From assembly GCF_002294725.1 (NCBI RefSeq), contig NZ_NSFT01000020.1, positions 1 through 64,000 of the forward strand: a DNA stretch of 64,000 bases. The letters are read 5' to 3'. Source of the DNA: Mesorhizobium sp. WSM4313. Lineage in GTDB: Bacteria; Pseudomonadota; Alphaproteobacteria; Rhizobiales; Rhizobiaceae. The stretch's first letter is position 1, and each line of letters begins with the position of its first letter. Below the pieces are notes generated by a model. It saw nothing but the letters and a program-made list of their open reading frames with translations, ran no database searches and was not told where the DNA came from. The translations under genes were made by a program, and so were the position numbers. This document shows positions 48,831 to 57,506 of this stretch, piece by piece.

Positions 48831-50267
48831 ATGCTAGATGCCCGACAAGTGAGACGTCAGCCGCAGTTCGAATCCCTCATGCTCGAAAATCTTCGCCTCA
48901 CCGAGGATGAAAGTCCGGTCTATCGCCGTCTTGCCGACGCGATCGCCGAACGCATTGCCGCGGGCACGCTTGCCGTCGGCGACCGGCTGCCGCCGCAACG
49001 CGAGATCGCCCGTGCATTGGGCATCAATGTCACGACCGTGACGCGGGCACTGTCCACCTTGCAGGAGCAAGGCTTGCTCGAGGCGCGCCCCGGGCGCGGC
49101 ACCACGGTCGCCGCCCGCGACATTGTCGAGCGTCCGGGATTCGTGTCGGCGCCGAGCGACCAGAGCGGCATCGTCGATCTTTCCGTCAACAGGCCGCCCA
49201 CGTCAGCCTATCTCGACGCCGTCGCGGCGCTGATGCCGCGCCTTTCCAAGGATCGTCACTACGCCTCGCTGCAGGATTATCATCCGCCGGAGGGGCCGCT
49301 TTGGGGCCGTGTCGCGGTCGCCGATTGGCTGAAATCGGTCGCCGGCGATGGCGATCCCGGCCGCGTCGTGCTCGCAGCCGGCGCCCAACACGGCCTCGAC
49401 TGCGTGCTCGGCGCCGTCACCAGGGATGGCGAAGTAATACTTGCCGACGAGGTGACCTATCAGGGCATCAACGCGCTGTGTCGCGTCCATGGTCTCGATC
49501 TGCGTGGCATCGCGATGGATCGCGGCGGCATGCGTCCGGATGCCCTCGAGGCAGCTTGCGTTCAGCTCCGCCCCCGTGCCGTTTTTCTGGTGCCGACACT
49601 GCACAATCCGACGACGATCACGCTGAGCGAGGAGCGGCGGCATGAATTGGCGGCCGTCGCACGCCGTCACAACGTGCTGATCATCGAGGACGACGTCTAC
49701 CGTCCATTGGCCGACGATCCGCCGCCCTCCTTCGCCAGCCTCGAGCCGGAGCTGACGATCCATCTCGGCGCATTGTCGAAATGCCTAGCGCCCGGCCTGC
49801 GCCTCGGCTTCGTCATCGCCCCGCGCCCGATCGCCGGCCAGGTCGCCGCGGCGCTCCGCATCAATTGCTGGAGCATCAGCCCGCTCACGGCGTTGATCGG
49901 CGCCAGGCTGATCGAGGAAGGGGCTGCCGCCCGCATCATCGACATCCAGAAGCAGGAGTTGCGCCAGCGCCAGGCGATCTTGAGCGAAATCCTCGGCCGT
50001 TTCGACGTCCAAAGCAACCCGATCTCGACGCATGCCTGGCTGCGCCTGCCCGAGCCCTGGCGTGGCGCCGGCTTTGCCCGCACCTGCCTGGAGCGCGGCG
50101 TCGCCGTGCTGCCGGGCGACGCTTTCGCCGTCGGGCGCGAGCCGGTGCAGCACGGCGTGCGCATCAATGTCGGCGCGGCGCGATCGCAGGAGGACCTGCG
50201 TTCGGCGCTGACCATCATGGCCGAGCTGCTCGCCGCCGGCCATCTGCAATTGCCGGGCTTCGTCTGA
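48831..50267 (+). CDS. MocR-family regulator (GntR HTH fused to an aminotransferase-like domain)
   Basis: A regulator of about 478 residues. A GntR winged helix near residues 25-90 (AGTLAVGDRLPPQREIARAL, then TTVTRALSTLQEQGLLEARP) is fused to a fold-type I PLP domain with GAQHGLDCVLGAVTRDGEVI, PTLHNPTTITLSEERRHELA and IIEDDVYRPLADD. The PLP lysine is in HLGALSKCLAPGLRLGFV. MocR proteins sense amino compounds by forming adducts with PLP. The start is uncertain: ATG codons at 48816, 48831 and 48879 are all possible, none with a clear ribosome site. It faces a polyamine-type importer and precedes an amino-acid dehydrogenase-like gene. Confidence 0.87.
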   Translation: MLDARQVRRQPQFESLMLENLRLTEDESPVYRRLADAIAERIAAGTLAVGDRLPPQREIARALGINVTTVTRALSTLQEQGLLEARPGRGTTVAARDIVERPGFVSAPSDQSGIVDLSVNRPPTSAYLDAVAALMPRLSKDRHYASLQDYHPPEGPLWGRVAVADWLKSVAGDGDPGRVVLAAGAQHGLDCVLGAVTRDGEVILADEVTYQGINALCRVHGLDLRGIAMDRGGMRPDALEAACVQLRPRAVFLVPTLHNPTTITLSEERRHELAAVARRHNVLIIEDDVYRPLADDPPPSFASLEPELTIHLGALSKCLAPGLRLGFVIAPRPIAGQVAAALRINCWSISPLTALIGARLIEEGAAARIIDIQKQELRQRQAILSEILGRFDVQSNPISTHAWLRLPEPWRGAGFARTCLERGVAVLPGDAFAVGREPVQHGVRINVGAARSQEDLRSALTIMAELLAAGHLQLPGFV

Positions 50268-50271
50268 GGCC

Positions 50272-51516
50272 ATGACCTCCGCGCCGAAATCAGTCGAGAT
50301 CGCCATCATCGGCGCCGGCGTCGTCGGGCTGGCTACGGCCTTGCGCCTTGCCGGCGAAGGACGCGAGGTCCTGGTCATCGACCCGAACGAGCCCGGCTCG
50401 GGCGCTTCGTTCGGCAATGCCGGCACAATCGCCGAATATGCCTGCATGCCGGTCGGTAATCCTGGTGTGCTGCGCGCGCTGCCGAAACTGCTGCTCGATC
50501 CCGACAGCCCGTTCTCGCTGCGCTGGGCAGCACTTTTCCAGCTCGCGCCATGGCTGGTTCGCTTTGTTCGCCAATCGCTGCCGGCGGCAACCCGAGCCAA
50601 TGCGCTGGCGCTAGCCGGCCTGCTCGCCGAAGCCCTGCCGGCCTGGGGCGAAATGGTGCAGGAGGCCGGGCTTCAGGATCTGATGCGCCGAAACGGCTGC
50701 CTCTATGTCTACCGCCGCGACAGCGATTTTGCCGCCTCCGAGGGCGGACGGGCTTTGCGGGCCGAACTCGGCGTCCATCAGCAGGTTCTGACCGCCGATG
50801 AGGTGGCCGCGCTGGAGCCGCGGCTCGCGGCGTTCGAGGCCAAAGGCCTCTATTTCCCGGATTCGATCAATGTCAGCGATCCTAGGACGGTGATGGCGCG
50901 GCTGGCGGCAGCCGCTGCCGCCAAGGGTGCTCAATTCATGCGCGCGAGCGTGACCGGTCTCGCAGCGGGTGCCGGCGTGCGGCTGAGCGGCCCAGGGCTT
51001 GTCATCGCGGCGCAAAAAGTGGTGATTGCGGCTGGCGCGCGATCCCGCCCGCTCACGGCCCAGGCCGGCGACCGCATCCCACTGGACACCGAGCGCGGCT
51101 ACCATCTGGAGTTTCCGACCACGGCACCTTTGCTCAACCGCCCGGTCTGCCCGGTCGATCTCGGTTTCTATATGACGCCGATGGACGGCAGGCTCCGGGT
51201 TGCCGGCACTGTCGAGCTCGGCGGGCTCAATGCGCCGCCCAATCCGCGCCGGCTGGCGCTGCTCGGTCGCGGCGTGCGGCAGTTTTTCCCCGACATCGGC
51301 AAGCCTTCGTCGCAATGGCTGGGCTTCAGGCCCTCGCTGCCGGACTCTCGCCCGGTGATCGGACCCTCGACGGAATCGCCTGATGTGATCTATGCCTTCG
51401 GCCATGGCCATCTGGGGCTGACGCTGGCCCCGGTGACAGCACGCTGGGTCGCCAGCTTAATCGCCGGCCGATCCCTGCCATCGGCCGCCGATTTTTCCGC
51501 GGCCCGTTTCGGCTGA
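50272..51516 (+). CDS. FAD-dependent D-amino-acid-dehydrogenase-like oxidoreductase (DadA family)
   Basis: A 414-residue flavoprotein of the DAO superfamily. The N-terminus has IAIIGAGVVGLATALRLAGE near residue 9 and GSGASFGNAGTIAEYACMPV, the latter typical of DadA-like dehydrogenases. YFPDSINVSDPRTVMARL and a C-terminal RPSLPDSRPVIGPSTESPD and FGHGHLGLTLAPVTA follow. It begins 4 nt after the MocR stop, so both are co-transcribed. Oxidative deamination of the amino compound brought in by the divergent importer is inferred. Confidence 0.87.
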   Translation: MTSAPKSVEIAIIGAGVVGLATALRLAGEGREVLVIDPNEPGSGASFGNAGTIAEYACMPVGNPGVLRALPKLLLDPDSPFSLRWAALFQLAPWLVRFVRQSLPAATRANALALAGLLAEALPAWGEMVQEAGLQDLMRRNGCLYVYRRDSDFAASEGGRALRAELGVHQQVLTADEVAALEPRLAAFEAKGLYFPDSINVSDPRTVMARLAAAAAAKGAQFMRASVTGLAAGAGVRLSGPGLVIAAQKVVIAAGARSRPLTAQAGDRIPLDTERGYHLEFPTTAPLLNRPVCPVDLGFYMTPMDGRLRVAGTVELGGLNAPPNPRRLALLGRGVRQFFPDIGKPSSQWLGFRPSLPDSRPVIGPSTESPDVIYAFGHGHLGLTLAPVTARWVASLIAGRSLPSAADFSAARFG

Positions 51517-51596
51517 ACGGCCGAGCCTGGCAATCGATTCCGATATGTGAAATGCGAGCCTGTGGACCGGCCTAAGCTTTCGGCCAGCCGATAATC

Positions 51597-51611
51597 AAAT
51601 CAACTTGATTT
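51597..51611. promoter_or_regulatory. Perfect palindrome AAATCAA-C-TTGATTT before the ROK gene
   Basis: Seven-base arms with a single central base, 44 bp before the start of the ROK regulator and inside an AT-rich stretch of otherwise GC-rich DNA. The site fits an autoregulatory operator. No other copy was noticed in the window. Confidence 0.55.
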
Positions 51612-51654
51612 TCTAAAGTGGCATTCTAGGGTTGCCGCGGCTGGTAACTATCTC

Positions 51655-52860
51655 ATGATCCCCAAGAAAGCCATCTCCGGCACCAATCTCGAGCAGGCGA
51701 AATCGCACAACCGGCGTGTGGTGATCGAAGCGATCCGCATCAATGGCGCGCTGTCGCGGGCGGCGATCGCGAGGCTGACGGCGCTGTCGTCGCAGACCAT
51801 TTCCAACATCGTCGAGGAATTGGAAGCGGCCGGGCTGCTGCAACCTGAAGCAACGCTGAAAGGCGCGCGCGGCCAACCCGCCGTCCCCTACTCGGTCAAC
51901 CCCGATGGCGGTTATTCGATCGGCCTGCAGCTCGACCACCAGCTGGCCGTCGGCGTCGTCACCGATCTCTCCGGCACCGTGCGCGTGCGCATCGAGAGAG
52001 ATGTCGACCGCCCGACTCCCACGCAGGCCATGCCGCTGCTAGCTGCGATCTCGAGCGACCTGATCGCAACCAGCCGGCTGGACCGCACGAGACTGCTCGG
52101 CATAGGGATGGCAATGCCCGGGCCGTTCGGCGTTGACGGCATGACTTCGGTCGGCCCGACCGCCCTTCCCGGCTGGCAGGACTTTCCGGTGGCCGAAGAA
52201 CTGGAGCGCCTGACCGGCATCGCCGTGATCGTCGAGAACGACGCCACAGCGGCGGCAGTAGGCGAGCGGCTTTATGGCGTTGCCCGCAAGCTCGACAGCT
52301 TCGTCTATCTCTTCATCGGAACAGGCCTCGGCGCCGGCCTCTTCCTCGACGGCCATCTCTACAAGGGCAGCCGCCACAATGCCGGCGAGATCGGCCACAT
52401 CATCGTGCGGCCGGGCGGCCTGCCCTGCGATTGCGGCAAGCGCGGCTGCCTGGAGCGCTACGTCTCGCTGCGCGCCGCCTATGACAGGCTCGACCTGCCG
52501 GATCCGGACCATGCCTCACCCGACCTGCTGGAAGAGCTTTTGGCAAGCGGCGACAGCCGGTTCGAAGCATGGCTCGCCGAGGCGGTCGAGCCATTGCGGC
52601 AGGCGATCGACGTCCTTGAAATGGCGCTCGACCCCGAGACCGTCGTGCTCGGCGGCTTCATGCCGCTGCCGGTGCTCGAGGCACTGGCCGGCCGGCTGGA
52701 ACCGCTCCATCTCTCGGTGAGCTCGACCAGCGCCCGTACCACGCCGCGCGTCGTGGTCGGCGCCGCGGGAAAGGACACATCCGTCCTCGGCGCAGCGGCC
52801 CTGCCGATCTTCTCGGAAACCAACCCGCAATTCGACGTGCTGCAGAAGCCGGTCGGCTGA
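51655..52860 (+). CDS. ROK-family transcriptional regulator
   Basis: A 401-residue NagC/XylR-type protein. An N-terminal helix-turn-helix (INGALSRAAIARLTALSSQT, then ISNIVEELEAAGLLQPE) precedes a kinase-like domain with GIGMAMPGPFG, VENDATAAAVGE, FIGTGLGAGLFLDGHLYKGS, the EIGHI helix and the zinc motif CDCGKRGCLE. Most ROK regulators bind a sugar. No sugar importer or kinase is beside it, so its target is itself or lies elsewhere. A perfect palindrome stands in front of it. Confidence 0.9.
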   Translation: MIPKKAISGTNLEQAKSHNRRVVIEAIRINGALSRAAIARLTALSSQTISNIVEELEAAGLLQPEATLKGARGQPAVPYSVNPDGGYSIGLQLDHQLAVGVVTDLSGTVRVRIERDVDRPTPTQAMPLLAAISSDLIATSRLDRTRLLGIGMAMPGPFGVDGMTSVGPTALPGWQDFPVAEELERLTGIAVIVENDATAAAVGERLYGVARKLDSFVYLFIGTGLGAGLFLDGHLYKGSRHNAGEIGHIIVRPGGLPCDCGKRGCLERYVSLRAAYDRLDLPDPDHASPDLLEELLASGDSRFEAWLAEAVEPLRQAIDVLEMALDPETVVLGGFMPLPVLEALAGRLEPLHLSVSSTSARTTPRVVVGAAGKDTSVLGAAALPIFSETNPQFDVLQKPVG

Positions 52861-52878
52861 TACGTCGGCGTTGAGCCA

Positions 52879-52895
52879 GGTTCCTACGAGGAACC
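52879..52895. terminator. Hairpin between convergent ROK and sorbosone-dehydrogenase genes
   Basis: GGTTCC at 52879-52884 and GGAACC at 52890-52895 form a six-pair stem with a 5-nt TACGA loop, 19 nt after the ROK stop. It runs into the last codons of the opposite gene. There is no clear T-run, so termination is only suggested. Confidence 0.4.
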
Positions 52896-54230
52896 GGGTG
52901 CCGCAGCGGTCACCCGCCACACCGTGTTGCCGACATCGTCGGCGATCAGCAGCGCGCCGGACTTATCGACGGCAACACCGACCGGACGGCCCCTCGCCTC
53001 GCCCTTGTCGTTGAGGAAGCCGGTGACGACGTCCTGCGCCATGCCGTTGGGATGCCCGCCGCTGAACGGCACGAAGACGACTTTGTAGCCGTTGAAGCGG
53101 GAGCGGTTCCAGCTGCCATGCTCGCCGACAAAGGCGCCGCCGCGATAGGATTGCGGCAGATTGTTCGCGGTATAGAAGGCAAGCCCGAGCGGCGCGACGT
53201 GCGAGCTCAGCGCGTAGTCCGGCGGGATGGCCTTCGCCACCATGTCCGGCCGCTGCGGCATCACGCGCGGATCGACATGCTGGCCATAGTAGCTGTAGGG
53301 CCAGCCATAGAAGGCGCCGTCCTTCACCGAGGTCATGTAATCCGGCACCAGGTTCGGCCCGAGCTCGTCGCGCTCGTTGACAACCGTCCAAAGCGCCTTG
53401 CTTTCAGGTTCGAACGTCAGGCCATTGGGATTGCGCAGCCCGCTGGCGAAAATGCGCGAGCGGCCGGTGGCGCGGTCGACCTCCCAGATCGCAGCGCGGT
53501 CCTTCTCGGCCTGGATGCCGTTCTCGGTAATGTTGGAGTTCGAGCCGACGCCGACATAGAGCAGCGAACCGTCCGGGCTCGCCACCAGGCTCTTCGTCCA
53601 GTGGTGATCGATCGGCCCGCCCGGCAGTTCCGTCAGCACCTTGCCCGGCGCCGTGATCTTCGTGTCGCCCGGCTGATAGGGATAGCGCATGATGGCATCG
53701 GTGTTGGCGACATAGAAGTCGTTGCCGACCAGCGCCACGCCGAAGGGCGCGTTGAGATGGTCGAGGAACACGCCCTGGTAATCCGGCTTGCCGTCGCCAT
53801 TGGTGTCGCGCAAGATTGTGATGCGGTTGCTCGGGCCGGTGTCGCCGCCGGAGGTGACCCAGCTTTCGACCAGCCCCATGACGATGTCCTTCGGCCGCTT
53901 GACCGACGCTTCTTTCGGCGCCTTGGACTCCACCACCAGGATGTCGCCATTGGGCAGCATGTAAACCGAACGCGGATGCTGAAGCCCCTTGGCCATCGCC
54001 TCGATCTGCAGGCCTTGCGCGACCGTCGGCTTTTCATCGTTTTTCCAGCCGACCACCGAGGCCAGATGCATCGGCGGGAATAGGTATTGCTTTATCTCCG
54101 GCAGTTTCGGATTCGGGCCGATCTGTGCGTTCGGGTCGGTGTTGTCGTCGCTGCAGCCGGCAACGCCCAGGGCCATTGCGCAGCAAAGCGCCGCCGTCGT
54201 CCATTTGATTGCGCTGTCAAGTCGCCTCAT
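52884..54230 (-). CDS. L-sorbosone/aldose dehydrogenase-like PQQ-type beta-propeller lipoprotein
   Basis: A 448-residue exported protein. The N-terminus is a lipoprotein signal (TTAALCCAMALGVAGCSDDN, lipobox GVAGC with Cys26). The rest is a six-bladed propeller of the soluble glucose/L-sorbosone dehydrogenase family: GDILVVESKAPKEA, FGVALVGNDFYVANTDAIMR, GGPIDHHWTKSLVASPDGSL, SGLRNPNGLTFEP and VGVAVDKSGALLIADDVGN. Members oxidise sugars in the periplasm using PQQ. It overlaps the DUF2231 gene by 14 nt, so the membrane protein may be its electron or anchor partner. No pqq synthesis genes are in the window. Confidence 0.85.
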   Translation of the reverse strand: MRRLDSAIKWTTAALCCAMALGVAGCSDDNTDPNAQIGPNPKLPEIKQYLFPPMHLASVVGWKNDEKPTVAQGLQIEAMAKGLQHPRSVYMLPNGDILVVESKAPKEASVKRPKDIVMGLVESWVTSGGDTGPSNRITILRDTNGDGKPDYQGVFLDHLNAPFGVALVGNDFYVANTDAIMRYPYQPGDTKITAPGKVLTELPGGPIDHHWTKSLVASPDGSLLYVGVGSNSNITENGIQAEKDRAAIWEVDRATGRSRIFASGLRNPNGLTFEPESKALWTVVNERDELGPNLVPDYMTSVKDGAFYGWPYSYYGQHVDPRVMPQRPDMVAKAIPPDYALSSHVAPLGLAFYTANNLPQSYRGGAFVGEHGSWNRSRFNGYKVVFVPFSGGHPNGMAQDVVTGFLNDKGEARGRPVGVAVDKSGALLIADDVGNTVWRVTAAAPGSS

Positions 54231-54669
54231 CGGCCACTCCTACATGATGGCGATAGACCAGAGCCCAGCCGAGCCAGCCGGTGAAGATCAGGATGATCAC
54301 CACCAGCGCCGACAAGATCAGCCCGGTCGGCACCACGGATGTCCAGGCGTCGCGCGTGTGGACGAGCATGTTGAAGAAGGACAGCACGAGCACGACGAGG
54401 TTACCTCCCATGTGCAGCCATGCGGTCGGCTGAGCGCGTATCCTGCGGTCCCCAAGAAAGTCGGTAAGTCCTGCAATGGCGGCCAGGATGGCGACAATGA
54501 CGCCCACGGTCAGGAGCCAGGCCGAGAAATTGGCCCAGGTCATTTCCGCTGTCCGCCAGTAGGCAATATCGGTGAACAGGGTTCCGACGAAACAGGCGAT
54601 CGGGATGGTGACAAGCATGGGATGTATGGGATGGCCGGCAATGCTCGCCGTGGATTGCGGATTTTCCAT
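54217..54669 (-). CDS. DUF2231 four-helix membrane protein
   Basis: A 150-residue inner-membrane protein. It begins MENPQSTASIAGHPIHPMLV with the family HPxHPM motif, followed by four hydrophobic helices near 19-36, 51-71, 87-105 and 117-138. Conserved His residues within such helices could bind haem or metal, but that is not established. AAAGGAG lies 7 nt before the ATG. It is transcribed ahead of and overlapping the propeller dehydrogenase gene, a pairing seen in other proteobacteria. Confidence 0.85.
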   Translation of the reverse strand: MENPQSTASIAGHPIHPMLVTIPIACFVGTLFTDIAYWRTAEMTWANFSAWLLTVGVIVAILAAIAGLTDFLGDRRIRAQPTAWLHMGGNLVVLVLSFFNMLVHTRDAWTSVVPTGLILSALVVIILIFTGWLGWALVYRHHVGVADEAT

Positions 54670-54811
54670 GCGGAAGCTCCTTTCCGCGCTGCAGCTTGGA
54701 TGTAACAGCGCAAAAAGGCGAATGTTCCGCCGGAATTTCTCGCGCTCACCGGAAGGTGAACGTCCGATTGTCAGCCCCCAGGCTACTGCCGGCCAGGCCT
54801 TCGCGGCTTGG

Positions 54812-56188
54812 TCAGCTCCGCGGGTGGACCTGCGGTATCGCCTCGTCGAGCGAGCGCTCGAACGCATCGACCAAGGCGTCGACCTGCGCCTCGGTGATGA
54901 TCAACGGCGGACAGAAGGCGATCGCGTCGCCCATATTGCGTGAGATGACGCCGTTCCGCTGCAGCAAGCCATTGACCAGCGCGCCGAGCGCTGCCGGCTT
55001 GCCCCAGGGAGCCTTGGTTGCCTTGTCGGCGACGAGCTCGACGGCGGCGATGAGACCGACGCCGCGCACCTCGCCCACCAGCGGATGCGATGCGAGTTGG
55101 CTGAGTCGCGCCTGCAGATGCGCGCCGACCTTGCGCGCATTGCCGACCAGGTCGCGCTCCTCGATCAGCTTGATATTCTCCAGCGCAACGGCGGCTGCGA
55201 CCGGATGACCGCCGCCGGTGAAACCGTGGCCGAACGTGCCGATGCGGTCGCTCTCGTCGGCCATCGGCTCGAACACACGATCGTTGATCAGCAGCGCCGA
55301 GATCGGCAGGTATGATGACGAGATCTGCTTCGACAGCACCATGATGTCTGGCTTGATGCCGAAGGTCTGCGAGCCGAACATCTCGCCGGTGCGGCCGAAG
55401 CCACAGATCACCTCGTCGGCCACCAGCAGGATGTCGTGTTTCGCCAGCACCGCCTGGATCCTCTCCCAATAGCCGGCAGGCGGAACGACGACCCCGCCGG
55501 CGCCCATGATCGGCTCGCCGATGAAGGCGGCGATCGTTTCGGGACCCTCGGCAAGGATGAGCTTTTCCAAATCGTCGGCGAGCCGCGCGGAATACTGCTC
55601 CTCGCTTTCGCCAGGCTCGGCGTCGCGCCAGTGGTGCGGTGTCGACGTGTGCAGGATATTGGCGATCGGCAGGTCGAAGGAGAGATGGTTGTTGGGCAGG
55701 CCGGTCAGGCTTGCCGACGCGATGGTGACGCCATGATAGCCGCGCTTGCGGCTGATGATCTTCTTGCGCGCCGGCTGTCCAAGCGCGTTCGATCGATACC
55801 AGATCATCTTGATCGCGGTGTCGTTGGCCTCGGAGCCGGAATTGGTGAAATAGGCCTTGTTCATCGGCACCGGCGCCATCTGCACCAGCTTCTCCGCGAG
55901 ATCGATCAGCGGCGAATGCGCCTTGGAGCCGAAGTCGTGATAGAAGGGCAGCTTCGACATCTGTTTTGTCGCCGCCTCGACCAGCCGCTTTTCCGAGAAA
56001 CCGACGGCGACGCTCCACAGGCCCGCCATCGCTTCGATGTAGCGGTTGCCGGCAATGTCCTCGACATAGATGCCGTCGCCCTTTTCGATGATCAGCGGAC
56101 CGGTTTCCTGATGCTTGCGGGCGTTGGTATAGCCATGCATGTGATAGCGGATGTCGCGGGCTTCAGGCGAATTCGGTGTGGCGTCCAT
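54812..56188 (-). CDS. Class III aminotransferase (omega-amino acid/amine:pyruvate type)
   Basis: A 458-residue PLP enzyme. Phosphate-binding FTNSGSEANDTAIKMIWY near residue 113, RKRGYHGVTIASASLTGLP, FIGEPIMGAGGVVVPPAGYW and LVADEVICGFGRTGEMFG are family segments. The Schiff-base lysine is in IMVLSKQISSSYLPISA. The length and the ITEAQVDALVDAFERSLDEA end resemble the putrescine or beta-alanine:pyruvate group (SpuC/AptA). It stands alone, divergent from the LhgO-like gene with a 204-bp gap. Amine catabolism feeding from either polyamine-type importer is plausible. Confidence 0.88.
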   Translation of the reverse strand: MDATPNSPEARDIRYHMHGYTNARKHQETGPLIIEKGDGIYVEDIAGNRYIEAMAGLWSVAVGFSEKRLVEAATKQMSKLPFYHDFGSKAHSPLIDLAEKLVQMAPVPMNKAYFTNSGSEANDTAIKMIWYRSNALGQPARKKIISRKRGYHGVTIASASLTGLPNNHLSFDLPIANILHTSTPHHWRDAEPGESEEQYSARLADDLEKLILAEGPETIAAFIGEPIMGAGGVVVPPAGYWERIQAVLAKHDILLVADEVICGFGRTGEMFGSQTFGIKPDIMVLSKQISSSYLPISALLINDRVFEPMADESDRIGTFGHGFTGGGHPVAAAVALENIKLIEERDLVGNARKVGAHLQARLSQLASHPLVGEVRGVGLIAAVELVADKATKAPWGKPAALGALVNGLLQRNGVISRNMGDAIAFCPPLIITEAQVDALVDAFERSLDEAIPQVHPRS

Positions 56189-56392
56189 CGTGATGGCTCC
56201 TGTGTGCAGGCGTCAAAGCGGAAATAGGACCGCTCCTCTGATCGAAAAGTCCGAAGATTCCGCCTTGCATTGTGGCGGTTGATGCCTCATCGCGCTGGCT
56301 GATCGCAAGAGCCGCGACGTCGGGATCGATAGCGCCAACAAGCTTCGGCCTGTCTCGGCAATGATATAAGTGACGCGCAGCAGGATCAGGAC

Positions 56393-57505
56393 GTGGAGCA
56401 GGTCGATTGCATCATCGCGGGCGCCGGCGTGATCGGTCTGGCGATTGCGCGCAAATTGGCGGCGCTTGGCCTCGAAACCCTGATCGTCGAAGCGGCGGAC
56501 GCCATCGGCACCGAAACGAGTTCGCGCAACTCCGAAGTCATCCACGCCGGCATCTATTACCCGCAAGGTTCGCTGAAAGCCCGGCTCTGCGTCGCCGGAC
56601 GCGATATGCTCTATCGCTACTGCGCCGACCATTCGGTCCCTCATCGCCGCTGCGGCAAGCTGATTGTTGCGACCGACGAGACGCAGGAACCGGTGCTGGC
56701 CGCCATTCGCGCCAACGCCAACACCTGCGGTGTCGATGACCTGCGCTTCCTCACCGCCGAGGAGGCGCAAGCGCTGGAGCCGGCGCTGCATTGCACCGCA
56801 GCACTGCTCTCGCCCTCGACCGGCATTGTCGACAGTCACGGGCTGATGCTTGCCCTGCTCGGCGATGCCGAGGGGAGCGGCGCAATGCTCTCGCTCAACA
56901 CCCGCGTCGTCTCCGGCCGCGTCGAGCCCGGCCGCATCGTGCTGCGGACGATGGATTCCGCGAGCGGCGCAGAGTTCGATATCGCCGCACCGCGTCTCAT
57001 CAACGCGGCCGGTCTCGGCGCGGTCGCGCTTGCCGGCTCGATCGAAGGCTTCGACCTGCAATTCCTGCCGGCGCTTCGCTACGCCAAGGGCAATTATTTC
57101 TCGATTGCCGGGCGGGCGCCGTTTTCACATCTGGTCTATCCCGTGCCCGAGCCTGGCGGCCTCGGCGTCCATCTGACCCTCGACCTTGCCGGCATCGCCC
57201 GTTTCGGGCCTGATGTCGAGTGGACGGACACGGTCGACTATCGCGTCGATCCGGCGCGCGGCGAGCGCTTCTACGCCCAAATCCGCAAATACTGGCCCGA
57301 TCTGGCCGACGACAGCCTGCAGGCAGCCTATAGCGGCATCCGGCCGAAATTGTCAGGGCCGGGCGACGCCAACAGCGACTTCGTGATCCAGGATGCCGCA
57401 ACGCATGGCATCGACGGCCTGGTCAACCTCTTCGGCATCGAAAGTCCCGGCCTGACCTCCAGCCTGGCGATCGCCGACCATGTGGCGCGCGTCGTCACGT
57501 CATAG
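56393..57505 (+). CDS. LhgO-like FAD-dependent 2-hydroxyacid oxidase
   Basis: A 370-residue flavoprotein with the L-2-hydroxyglutarate dehydrogenase hallmarks: IIAGAGVIGLAIARKLAALG near residue 7, ETSSRNSEVIHAGIYYPQGS and LKARLCVAGRDMLYRYC. The start is a GTG at 56393, since no upstream ATG fits. It probably oxidises a 2-hydroxyacid such as L-2-hydroxyglutarate at the membrane or in the cytoplasm. Its stop is one base from the restored end of the convergent fghA. Confidence 0.82.
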   Translation: MEQVDCIIAGAGVIGLAIARKLAALGLETLIVEAADAIGTETSSRNSEVIHAGIYYPQGSLKARLCVAGRDMLYRYCADHSVPHRRCGKLIVATDETQEPVLAAIRANANTCGVDDLRFLTAEEAQALEPALHCTAALLSPSTGIVDSHGLMLALLGDAEGSGAMLSLNTRVVSGRVEPGRIVLRTMDSASGAEFDIAAPRLINAAGLGAVALAGSIEGFDLQFLPALRYAKGNYFSIAGRAPFSHLVYPVPEPGGLGVHLTLDLAGIARFGPDVEWTDTVDYRVDPARGERFYAQIRKYWPDLADDSLQAAYSGIRPKLSGPGDANSDFVIQDAATHGIDGLVNLFGIESPGLTSSLAIADHVARVVTS

Positions 57506-57506
57506 A

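Noticed and set aside
57328..57506. Genuine 60-residue C-terminal extension of S-formylglutathione hydrolase
   Set aside because: The tail is antisense to the LhgO-like gene and lacks similarity to anything. A one-base correction restores the normal C-terminus and stop at 57507.
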